From contig JAUIAA010000036.1 of the NCBI GenBank assembly GCA_030425715.1, forward strand, positions 1-11,175: a DNA stretch of 11,175 nt. The letters are read 5' to 3'. The position numbers were made by a program, and so were the translations under genes. The notes under the pieces are model-generated. The model saw nothing but the letters and a program-made list of their open reading frames with translations, had not been told where the DNA came from and ran no database searches. The stretch is from Bacteroidia bacterium. Its GTDB lineage: Bacteria; Bacteroidota; Bacteroidia; Flavobacteriales; Flavobacteriaceae. The stretch's first letter is position 1; every line of letters starts with the position of its first letter. Below, one piece after another: positions 1 to 5,628 of the stretch.

Positions 1-722
1 TGATGAGTACAAGGTTCTAAATTAATATAAATTGTAGAATTACTGAAATCATAGTTTCTTCTTTCCTCGTCACTAAGTTCTCTAACTGTTGAACCCTTTA
101 TCTCCCCAAAATTGGACCCTTTAATGGCACTAGAAATAGAGTTAATTATAGATTTATTTACATCTTTAATTTCGTCTTCAGAAAGCAAAGCTGTAGCACT
201 AGCAAAGCTACTACTAGTAGTAGCGTTACCTATAGCTTCTAAAGTTCTATTTAAAGTCTTAGCTTCTGTTACTAGCTTTTTAATAAAATCAAACGCTTCT
301 TTTAAAAGATCCACGCCAAAAACTTGACCAATAATTTGAGATATAGCAGTAATTATACCTACTATACCAAGAAATCTACTGGCTAAAATACCTACTTGAG
401 TAGCAAAAGCCGCGACATTAGTTGTTACTTTTTTGAAATTGTTAGCAAATCTAACAGTTCTAGTATTTATACCATCTAATTTAGGACCTGTTTCTTCAAT
501 TATTTTACTTATATTTTGCTGTCTAATTTTAGCTACTTCTAATTGTTCAGCTATTCTTTTATTAGTTTTAGATTTTTCTTTTAAAACAGGAATTTGACTT
601 TCTAATAAAGCTTTTTCTTGTTTTAATATGCTTAATTGTTCTACAGCTTGAGCCGCATCAAGATTACCAGATTGTAAAGCTTTAACAGCATTGAAAGCTG
701 CTCCACTACTACCTTTGGCTAC
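1..722 (-). other. Non-IDH extension of the frame: coiled-coil/hydrophobic, phage tail-like, with RibD-like end
   Basis: This part of the frame (residues 153-392) has no resemblance to isocitrate dehydrogenase. In order it shows an Ala/Gly-rich lead-in (153-180) and a charged, Leu/Lys/Glu-rich probable coiled coil (about 181-230). A strongly hydrophobic stretch follows (about 255-289, including SRFLGIVGIITAISQIIG), then an amphipathic helix (290-317), an Ala/Ser/Thr-rich segment and a charged segment. Long helix plus central hydrophobic region is typical of phage tape-measure or tail proteins, but I recognise no specific family. Ala is written mostly GCT and Ile often ATA, unlike the IDH part. 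Residues 380-392 (NSTIYINLEPCTH) resemble the zinc site of RibD deaminases. The boundary between the phage-like and RibD-like parts cannot be placed. Confidence 0.5.
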
Positions 723-1178
723 TAATTTTCCTTTTCCTTTGGTAACAATATCGGTTGCTTTGTACTGGTCACCAAAAGCATGACGACCTATACAGATTGG
801 TTTAGTCCAACCTTGAACGTATCGAGGTACGTTTTTCATGATAATGGGTTCTCTAAAAATAGTTCCACCTACAATATTTCTAATGGTTCCATTAGGAGAG
901 CGGTACATTTTTTTTAGGCCAAACTCCTCAACTCTATCTTCATCTGGCGTAATTGTTGCACATTTGATACCAACGTTGTATTTTTTAATAGCTTCTGCGG
1001 CATCTACTGTAACTTGATCATTAGTTTCGTCTCTGTATTCAATTCCTAAGTCATAATATTTAATGTCAAGGTCAAGGTATGGAAGTATCAATTGGTCTTT
1101 AATAAATTTCCATATGATTCTTGTCATTTCATCACCATCTATTTCAACTACAGGATTTGCAACTTTAATTTTTGTCAT
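1..1178 (-). CDS. icd: Isocitrate dehydrogenase (NADP) N-terminus, fused in frame to unrelated sequence; partial at left edge
   Basis: The frame opens with ATG at 1178 and runs 392 full codons to the window edge without a stop. Residues 1-152 are clearly the N-terminal part of the eukaryote-like homodimeric NADP-isocitrate dehydrogenase of the TCA cycle. Visible motifs are VEIDGDEMTR (12-20), TPDEDRVEEF, SPNGTIRN (94-101), IFREPI and GRHAFGDQYKATD, with the substrate-binding Arg at 132 as in human IDH1. A normal enzyme is about 400-420 residues and would continue with the beta-sheet, clasp and NADP-binding parts. Here the match stops after KGKGKL (position 723) and an unrelated sequence follows. 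The metal-binding Asp residues and cofactor site are therefore absent, so the product as read could not be an active dehydrogenase. The promoter upstream is intact. The N-terminal identity is secure; whether the hybrid exists in a cell is doubtful. Confidence 0.85.
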   Translation of the reverse strand, partial: MTKIKVANPVVEIDGDEMTRIIWKFIKDQLILPYLDLDIKYYDLGIEYRDETNDQVTVDAAEAIKKYNVGIKCATITPDEDRVEEFGLKKMYRSPNGTIRNIVGGTIFREPIIMKNVPRYVQGWTKPICIGRHAFGDQYKATDIVTKGKGKLVAKGSSGAAFNAVKALQSGNLDAAQAVEQLSILKQEKALLESQIPVLKEKSKTNKRIAEQLEVAKIRQQNISKIIEETGPKLDGINTRTVRFANNFKKVTTNVAAFATQVGILASRFLGIVGIITAISQIIGQVFGVDLLKEAFDFIKKLVTEAKTLNRTLEAIGNATTSSSFASATALLSEDEIKDVNKSIINSISSAIKGSNFGEIKGSTVRELSDEERRNYDFSNSTIYINLEPCTH

Positions 1179-1202
1179 TTTTATTATTTTTTTTAATCGA
1201 TG

Positions 1203-1210
1203 CAAATATA
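1203..1210 (-). promoter_or_regulatory. Bacteroidota -7 box for icd
   Basis: On the minus strand this reads TATATTTG, a full match to the Bacteroidota -7 consensus TAnnTTTG, followed by C. It lies 24 bases upstream of the icd ATG, giving a leader of about 20 bases. I see no clear TTG -33 element at the expected spacing. Confidence 0.6.
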
Positions 1211-1291
1211 CTAAACGTTACTAAAGTATACTTGCATAATTTACATAAAATCTAATTTTTTATTGCTAAATGTGGAGTGGAGCAAAATAAA

Positions 1292-1327
1292 AAAAGCCAT
1301 ACCACAAAATTTTGTGACATGGCTTTT
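1292..1327 (-). terminator. Rho-independent terminator, minus strand
   Basis: An outer 9-bp stem (AAAAGCCAT with ATGGCTTTT) encloses a 2-by-2 mismatch and an inner 7-bp stem (CACAAAA with TTTTGTG). On the minus strand it is followed by seven T and then ATTTT, so it should stop leftward transcripts; on the plus strand the T run is short. rplS has its own terminator 830 bases upstream, so this one points to another transcript from the gene-free interval or is a backup stop. Confidence 0.75.
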
Positions 1328-1633
1328 AAAATTCGCTTACGCAACATTTAATGGTAAAATTAAAATTGCATTTTGCATATTAAAATAGGTACTTTTAATG
1401 TTAGTGTGTCATTAAATAAAGCTATTTTAATTGATGTTTTTTTACTGTAACATTCAAGTAATAGTGTGCTAAACACCCTATATATTGTATCATAAAAAAA
1501 CGCTGCAGGTTCAAGAAACGTTTTCATAACAGTTGGGGATGTTTCTATGTACTAGCAGTTTACCAAATTTAAACGAAGCAAATGGAGGATTGTAAAAATA
1601 CATCTAGTTTTTGCAAACAGTATATTAACAAGA

Positions 1634-1655
1634 GTTATTAACAAATGTTAATAAC
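1634..1655. repeat. Perfect inverted repeat, 9-bp arms
   Basis: GTTATTAAC and GTTAATAAC are exact reverse complements separated by AAAT. There is no T run on either side, so it is not a terminator. It could be an operator-like palindrome or the first stem of the cluster with the repeats at 1671-1710 and 1756-1771. Confidence 0.6.
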
Positions 1656-1670
1656 ATGGGCTAAAAAGAA

Positions 1671-1710
1671 CAATATCCATAACTTCGATTGCTCGCTGTT
1701 ATGGATATTG
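1671..1710. repeat. Perfect inverted repeat, 13-bp arms, 14-base loop
   Basis: CAATATCCATAAC and GTTATGGATATTG are exact reverse complements around a 14-base centre. A 13-bp perfect stem is unlikely by chance in this short interval. There is no flanking T run. It shares the CATAAC/GTTATG word with the hairpin at 1756-1771. Confidence 0.7.
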
Positions 1711-1755
1711 ACCGAAATCATTGACAAACTTACTAATAGTTGGACTACATTTTGT

Positions 1756-1771
1756 GTTATGCGAACATAAC
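1756..1771. repeat. Hairpin with tetraloop, 6-bp arms
   Basis: GTTATG and CATAAC flank CGAA; on the minus strand the loop reads TTCG, a common stable RNA tetraloop. Short on its own, but it repeats the arm sequence of the 1671-1710 palindrome. Confidence 0.45.
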
Positions 1772-2154
1772 CATTTGTCTAATCTTTCTTACCAACACTC
1801 TTTCTTCATCAAATAAAATTTTAAAAACCTAAATTTTTACAATTTCAAATAACTTTAAAAAAGCATTAATTTCATAACTTACCTCCTGAAAATATTTTCA
1901 ATATTCATGCTAAATACCTATCTATTCTGTAAGCAGAGACTAGTTACACGCTAAAGATTGCTCTCTAACTAAAACCCAAACAAACGCCCATTTCCACTTC
2001 TTGCGAATCAACTTTCGCCTTTTCACATTTCATAAAAATGTCTTTGACCTTGAATTCTTATCCAAAAGTAAAAATAAATGCTTGTTTTATATAAAAAACA
2101 ATGGCTTAGTTTTAAACAAGATATGCCCAGTACTTTTGAACAATTGTGAATAAA

Positions 2155-2185
2155 AAAAGCCCTTGCTAATTAAACAAGGGCTTTT
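2155..2185 (-). terminator. Terminator of rplS
   Basis: The arms AAAAGCCCTTG and CAAGGGCTTTT form an 11-bp stem with a 9-base loop, and a run of seven T follows on the minus strand. It lies 22 bases beyond the rplS stop codon and ends the minus-strand gene group. Confidence 0.9.
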
Positions 2186-2207
2186 AGATGATAAATCTAA
2201 GGGAAAA

Positions 2208-2558
2208 CTATCTTCTTCTCTCTTTGATTTGTGCTTTTTTACCAGTCAATTCTCTAAAATAGAAAATTCTAGCTCTTCTAACTTTACCTCTTTTATTTAC
2301 TTCAATTTTTTGAATAGCAGGTAAGTTTATTGGGAAGATACGCTCTACACCAATAGTTCCAGACATTTTTCTAATAGTAAAAGTTTCAGAACTTCCACTA
2401 CCACGTCTTTGAATTACTACTCCTCTAAAAAACTGAGTTCTTGTTTTTACACCTTCTTTAATTTCGAAATAAACAGTAATTGTGTCTCCAGCTGCAAATT
2501 CAGGTAGGTCATTTCTGCTTACAAACTCGTCTTGTACAAATTTTACTAAACTTTCCAT
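2208..2558 (-). CDS. rplS: 50S ribosomal protein L19 (bL19)
   Basis: bL19 is a structural protein of the large ribosomal subunit near the interface with the 30S subunit. The 116-residue product matches the family's length and order. It has the N-terminal helix, the beta-barrel with GDTITVYFEIKEG (24-36), the Arg-rich segment FFRGVVIQRRGSGSSET, the core IRKMSGTIGVERIFP, and the basic tail VRRARIFYFRELTGKKAQ ending in IKERRR. The ATG start follows a 71-base leader from a strong promoter, and a terminator follows the stop. In many bacteria rplS directly follows trmD; here a PAP2 phosphatase gene lies between them. The long leader could carry autoregulation, as proposed for other ribosomal protein genes, but I see only a 4-bp stem (ACGA/TCGT) in it. 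Confidence 0.97.
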   Translation of the reverse strand: MESLVKFVQDEFVSRNDLPEFAAGDTITVYFEIKEGVKTRTQFFRGVVIQRRGSGSSETFTIRKMSGTIGVERIFPINLPAIQKIEVNKRGKVRRARIFYFRELTGKKAQIKERRR

Positions 2559-2629
2559 TGTTTTATTTTAAATAACGGTTTTCTAAAAGTAACATTCACG
2601 ATTTTCGTCAGAGGTTAATTTTGAGGATG

Positions 2630-2662
2630 CAAAAATAGAAAAAAGTTTTAAATTAAAACAAC
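2630..2662 (-). promoter_or_regulatory. Promoter of rplS
   Basis: Minus strand: the -33 element GTTG (2659-2662) is followed by 21 bases and then TATTTTTG (2637-2630), an exact TAnnTTTG -7 box, with GC after the first T run as is typical. It is the best promoter in the window by sequence and spacing, and suits a highly expressed ribosomal gene. Confidence 0.8.
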
Positions 2663-2706
2663 GCAATTCAGTTTTTTTAATGATTATTTTTATCGTCTAA
2701 ATTGCT

Positions 2707-3447
2707 TTAAAACCGAATGTTAGCATACAATCCCACTTTTTGATTTGAAAAAGTTGGACTAAGAAGCGTACTTATTTTTTTGTTTAAAAAAGGATTCCAG
2801 TTTTTAAGTGGCTCAAATCGGTAAACTAAATCGGTAACTAAAATTCCAATTCCAGCGCCAACCAAAACATCCGACACCCAATGCTCATTGTTTAAAACAC
2901 GCAATACTCCTGTGGTGGTTGCAAAAAGGTATCCGCTATAAGCGAGAAAAGTATTGGTATCTTTAAACTCGTGATGCAAAACAGTTGCCATTACAAAAGC
3001 GTTAGAAGTATGACCAGAAGGAAAGCTATGATTGTCTTTGCCATTGGGTCTTTCTTCTTTGAAGGTATATTTTAATCCTAGTGTGATGAGGCTATTTGTT
3101 AAGCCTGCAATGGCTAAATATTTGGTTTGCGTAAATGGATCGTTTTTACTTTTTACATGAAAAAGATCGGCAGTATACATCGTTATGGCAGGAACAAATA
3201 ATAAATAATTGTCTGCATTGCTATGAAAATCAGGGAATTGATTTTGAATATTTTCTTGTAAATGTACCTTTCCAATGTCGCCTGTTGTATAGTTCACTAC
3301 CAATCCGGCACCAATTAATGAAAAGGGTACGATTGATTTTTTTAAAAAAGAAGTCCTGTTTTTTTGTGTAGTGCTAGCTATTGAGTCTTTTTGACCGTAA
3401 AGTAAAATAGAAGAAACTAAAGTAAAAAAAAGAAATAGCTTTTTCAT
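2707..3447 (-). CDS. PAP2-family phosphatase, secreted or membrane-associated
   Basis: The 246-residue protein carries the three motifs of the type 2 phosphatidic acid phosphatase superfamily. These are K126-x6-R133-P134 (in KYTFKEERP), PSGH at 143-146, and R183-x5-H189-x3-D193 (in RVLNNEHWVSD), with the catalytic histidines at 146 and 189. The N-terminus (KK, then a hydrophobic core ending near LLYG-Q) looks like a signal peptide, so catalysis is probably periplasmic. Hydrophobic stretches around 38-53, 81-95, 110-125 and 195-207 suggest membrane association. Likely substrates are lipid phosphates such as undecaprenyl diphosphate or phosphatidylglycerol phosphate, but the sequence does not say which. 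It starts 3 bases after the trmD stop, so the two are probably cotranscribed. Confidence 0.88.
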   Translation of the reverse strand: MKKLFLFFTLVSSILLYGQKDSIASTTQKNRTSFLKKSIVPFSLIGAGLVVNYTTGDIGKVHLQENIQNQFPDFHSNADNYLLFVPAITMYTADLFHVKSKNDPFTQTKYLAIAGLTNSLITLGLKYTFKEERPNGKDNHSFPSGHTSNAFVMATVLHHEFKDTNTFLAYSGYLFATTTGVLRVLNNEHWVSDVLVGAGIGILVTDLVYRFEPLKNWNPFLNKKISTLLSPTFSNQKVGLYANIRF

Positions 3448-3450
3448 AAA

Positions 3451-4134
3451 CTAGTCTTCAGGTGTATATAAATCTGGGCGTATCGCTTTGGTTCTTTCTA
3501 TTGCTTTTTCATGTCGCCATGCTTCAATTTTAGGAAAATCACCAGACAATAATACTTTTGGTACTTCAATGCCTTGGTAATTTGCAGGGCGTGTATATAC
3601 AGGCGGGGCAAGTAAGTTGTCTTGAAAAGAATCGGTTAACGCAGAGGTTTCATCTCCCAGTACACCAGGGATTAACCTAATAACAGCATCGCATAAAACT
3701 GCTGCAGCGAGCTCACCACCAGACAAAACATAATCGCCAATTGAAATTTCTTGGGTAATAAATTGGTCTCTTATCCTTTGGTCTACTCCTTTATAATGTC
3801 CTGTTAAAATGATAATATTTTTTAGACTAGATATTTGATTGGCGGTAGATTGGTTTAGGGTTTTTGCGTCTGGTGTCATATAAATTATTTCGTCATATTC
3901 TCTTTCAGCCATCAATTCAGAAATCAATTTATCTACAGGCTCTATCATTAAAACCATACCAGCTCCACCACCAAATTGATAATCATCAATCTTGCCATAT
4001 TTGTTTAGAGCATAATCTCTTAAATTGTGAAAATAAACTTCAACCAACCCTTTATTCTGGGCACGTTTTAAGATGGAGTGCTCAAACGGACTTTTAATTA
4101 ATTCTGGTGAAACGGTAATGATATCAATTCGCAT
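3451..4134 (-). CDS. trmD: tRNA (guanine-N1-)-methyltransferase TrmD
   Basis: TrmD uses S-adenosylmethionine to make m1G37 in tRNAs, which prevents +1 frameshifting. The 227 residues show the SPOUT trefoil-knot hallmarks: DDYQFGGGAGMV (50-61), LTGHYKGVDQR (110-120) and SIGDYVLSGGE (131-141). They are followed by R153 and the catalytic-type Asp at 168 in TDSF, then APPVYTRP and the C-terminal W-R-x-E-K-A segment. The start MRIDIITVSPEL is the family's usual N-terminus. A -7 box ends only 4 bases before the ATG, so the mRNA is probably leaderless or nearly so. The PAP2 gene follows at 3 bases. Slightly shorter than the E. coli enzyme, with no missing motif. Confidence 0.97.
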   Translation of the reverse strand: MRIDIITVSPELIKSPFEHSILKRAQNKGLVEVYFHNLRDYALNKYGKIDDYQFGGGAGMVLMIEPVDKLISELMAEREYDEIIYMTPDAKTLNQSTANQISSLKNIIILTGHYKGVDQRIRDQFITQEISIGDYVLSGGELAAAVLCDAVIRLIPGVLGDETSALTDSFQDNLLAPPVYTRPANYQGIEVPKVLLSGDFPKIEAWRHEKAIERTKAIRPDLYTPED

Positions 4135-4138
4135 ATAG

Positions 4139-4146
4139 CAAAGATA
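4139..4146 (-). promoter_or_regulatory. -7 box for trmD, next to the start codon
   Basis: Minus strand TATCTTTG matches TAnnTTTG exactly. Only CTAT separates it from the trmD ATG, so transcription would start at or within a few bases of the start codon. No convincing TTG at -33. Confidence 0.5.
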
Positions 4147-4169
4147 GATTAAATTGTAAATGTAATGGT

Positions 4170-5021
4170 TTAATTTTTTTGGGCTCTTATCATTCTGTCT
4201 GCCCCAAAAACATCTTTTTTTAAAGTAATGTTTTCAAGCCCATTATTTTGTAGAAGCTCTATAGTTTCTTTTCCTAAATATTCATTGATTTCCAAATAGA
4301 GCCAACCCTTATTTTTTAATTTTTGCTGGGCAAACTGGGCAATTTTAGCATAAAAAATAAGAGGTTCTTTATCTTTAACAAATAAAGCCAAGTGCGGTTC
4401 ATAATTTAAAACATTATTTTTCATATGTTTTTTTTCTAAATTTCTTACATAGGGTGGGTTGCTAACAATAATGTCAAAACCATCAATTTCTATATGCTCC
4501 GTTAATATATCTTTTTCTAAAAATTGGATAATGACATGATTTTGCTTTGTATTTTTTTTAGCTATCTCTAATGCTTTTTTCGAAATATCTAAAGCGTATA
4601 CATGTGATGATTTTATATCATTTGCCAATGAAATTGCGATGCAGCCACTACCCGTACCAATATCTAAAATTTTAAGTTTTCCCTTGTTTTCTATAGTGTC
4701 TTTAATAATCCAATCTACCAATTCCTCGGTTTCTGGACGAGGAATGAGTACGTTTTGGTTTACATTTAATGTTAATCCATAAAATTCGGTATGACCTATA
4801 ATATATTGTATAGGCTCCTCTTGCTGTAGTTGCTCTATTGCTTTTTCAAATTTCTCAAATTCAGGTTTACTTAAAGTAGCATTAGGTTTTAATAAAAAAC
4901 CTACCTTAGTTACATTTAAAAAATGCTGGCACAATACATAAAAAAAACTCTCAATTTCCTTTTGGGGATAAATGTTTTTTACATGATTTGTAAAATGCTT
5001 TTTTAGTTGTAAGTAATTCAT
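4170..5021 (-). CDS. prmC: Peptide chain release factor N5-glutamine methyltransferase PrmC
   Basis: PrmC (HemK) methylates the Gln of the GGQ motif in release factors RF1 and RF2, using S-adenosylmethionine. With the start at 5021 (MNYLQLKK) the protein has 283 residues, close to the family norm. It has the N-terminal helical domain, then the linker with PRPETEELV (94-102), the SAM-binding loop DIGTGSGCIAI (120-130), and the glutamine-binding NPPYV (188-192). A frame extension to an upstream start at 5054 would overlap the GNAT gene and adds a poorly fitting hydrophobic segment, so I prefer 5021, which leaves 10 bases after the GNAT stop. A possible -7 box (TAATTTTG, minus strand 5044-5037) lies inside the end of the GNAT gene. 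Confidence 0.95.
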   Translation of the reverse strand: MNYLQLKKHFTNHVKNIYPQKEIESFFYVLCQHFLNVTKVGFLLKPNATLSKPEFEKFEKAIEQLQQEEPIQYIIGHTEFYGLTLNVNQNVLIPRPETEELVDWIIKDTIENKGKLKILDIGTGSGCIAISLANDIKSSHVYALDISKKALEIAKKNTKQNHVIIQFLEKDILTEHIEIDGFDIIVSNPPYVRNLEKKHMKNNVLNYEPHLALFVKDKEPLIFYAKIAQFAQQKLKNKGWLYLEINEYLGKETIELLQNNGLENITLKKDVFGADRMIRAQKN

Positions 5022-5031
5022 AGTGAATATT

Positions 5032-5553
5032 TTAAACAAAATTACTTTCAGCAAAGTTATCCTGGTTTAAATCTTTTAACAACCAAACATTGCAGGCATA
5101 ATGGTTGGTGTTGCCCAATGGTGCATCTAACAACTCAAATCCGTTTTTTTGATAGAGATTGATGGCTTCTTTCATTTGAGGAAAGGTTTCTATAGAGCAA
5201 TATTGGTATTTAGATTTTATCGCAAAATCGATGCATTTAAAAATTAACTCTTTGCCAATTTTTTTACCTCTCGCCTCTGGTCTCATGTACATTTTTTGTA
5301 GTTCGCAATAGTTAGATGCTGCATTTTGCAACTGTTTAATACCGCACCCAGCAACTAATTTATTGTTTAATAGTGCAACGTAGTACATTGATCTTTCTTC
5401 TTGGTAGGCTTCAAACATGGCCTGCGTTTCGTTATCGTAATAGGCAGTTCCTTTTAAGGCAGCATTATATTCTTTTAAGTTAGATTTTATAATGCTACAA
5501 ACCTCAGCATTATCTGATTTTACAATAGGGCGGATTTGTAAATTACTTTTCAT
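5032..5553 (-). CDS. GNAT family N-acetyltransferase
   Basis: The 173-residue protein has the GNAT fold signature: beta strands MYYVALLNNKLVAGCGI (56-72), then CELQKMYMRPEARGKKIG (83-100) with the acetyl-CoA pyrophosphate-binding loop R95-G96-KK-I-G100, and the C-terminal AINLYQKNGFE (130-140). These use acetyl-CoA to acetylate an amine; the substrate cannot be told. Residues 30-55 carry an unusual insertion-like segment. The ATG at 5553 is preceded at only 7 bases by a -7 box, so a leaderless message is likely. prmC follows 10 bases after its stop, suggesting cotranscription. It is divergent from ribD. Confidence 0.85.
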   Translation of the reverse strand: MKSNLQIRPIVKSDNAEVCSIIKSNLKEYNAALKGTAYYDNETQAMFEAYQEERSMYYVALLNNKLVAGCGIKQLQNAASNYCELQKMYMRPEARGKKIGKELIFKCIDFAIKSKYQYCSIETFPQMKEAINLYQKNGFELLDAPLGNTNHYACNVWLLKDLNQDNFAESNFV

Positions 5554-5560
5554 GGTATTG

Positions 5561-5568
5561 CAAAAATA
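5561..5568 (-). promoter_or_regulatory. -7 box for the GNAT gene, next to the start codon
   Basis: Minus strand TATTTTTG followed by C is an exact TAnnTTTG box identical to that of rplS. Seven bases separate it from the ATG, implying a leader of a few bases at most. No clear TTG at -33. Confidence 0.55.
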
Positions 5569-5604
5569 ACTTTTCGGATTTTAATTTTAATCGTTAATCT
5601 TTTT

Positions 5605-5612
5605 TAATTTCG
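5605..5612 (+). promoter_or_regulatory. Possible -7 box for ribD
   Basis: TAATTTCG differs from TAnnTTTG at one base and lies 16 bases before the ribD TTG start. It would make the 5554-5628 gap a divergent promoter region with the GNAT gene. Confidence 0.4.
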
Positions 5613-5628
5613 TAAAAAATCAAAAGAC

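Larger units (their letters stand above)
1328..2154. other. Gene-free interval
   Basis: I find no convincing coding sequence here in six frames and no tRNA, rRNA, tmRNA, RNase P or SRP RNA signature. The longest candidate I traced is a 55-codon minus-strand frame at 1360-1527 with no Shine-Dalgarno, no good promoter and no recognisable product. The interval contains three perfect inverted repeats between 1634 and 1771 and several copies of the word CATAAC/GTTATG. It could be decayed DNA, a small-RNA locus or a repeat element. Confidence 0.5.

Noticed and set aside
112..327. Plus-strand frame of 71 codons
   Set aside because: It lies opposite the long minus-strand hybrid frame and looks like its antisense shadow: hydrophobic, no start signal.
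723..1178. Intein or intron interrupting icd
   Set aside because: The extension does not begin with Cys or Ser at the junction, shows no splicing or endonuclease motifs, and no IDH sequence resumes within the window.
1360..1527. 55-codon minus-strand frame with ATG at 1527
   Set aside because: No Shine-Dalgarno, no fitting promoter, no recognisable protein, and frames of this length are expected by chance in AT-rich DNA. Kept only as a possible source of the transcript ending at 1292-1327.
1671..1771. Integron attC site
   Set aside because: The hairpins with GTTATG arms recall attC sites, but the core pattern GTTRRRY/RYYYAAC does not match and there is no integrase or cassette gene here.
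1857..1890. Perfect Shine-Dalgarno-like AGGAGG followed by TAAGTTATG on the minus strand (ATG at 1875)
   Set aside because: The frame stops after 6 codons, and such Shine-Dalgarno sequences are not normal for this group. Probably chance.
1955..2050. Minus-strand frame of about 30 codons with gene-like composition (includes MKCEKAKVDSQEVEMG)
   Set aside because: Too short, stops on both sides, no family match that I can defend. It could be a gene remnant but nothing shows it.
2145..2153. TGTGAATAA, a DnaA-box match on the minus strand beside the rplS terminator
   Set aside because: About one such match is expected by chance in the window, and nothing in this position suggests a function.
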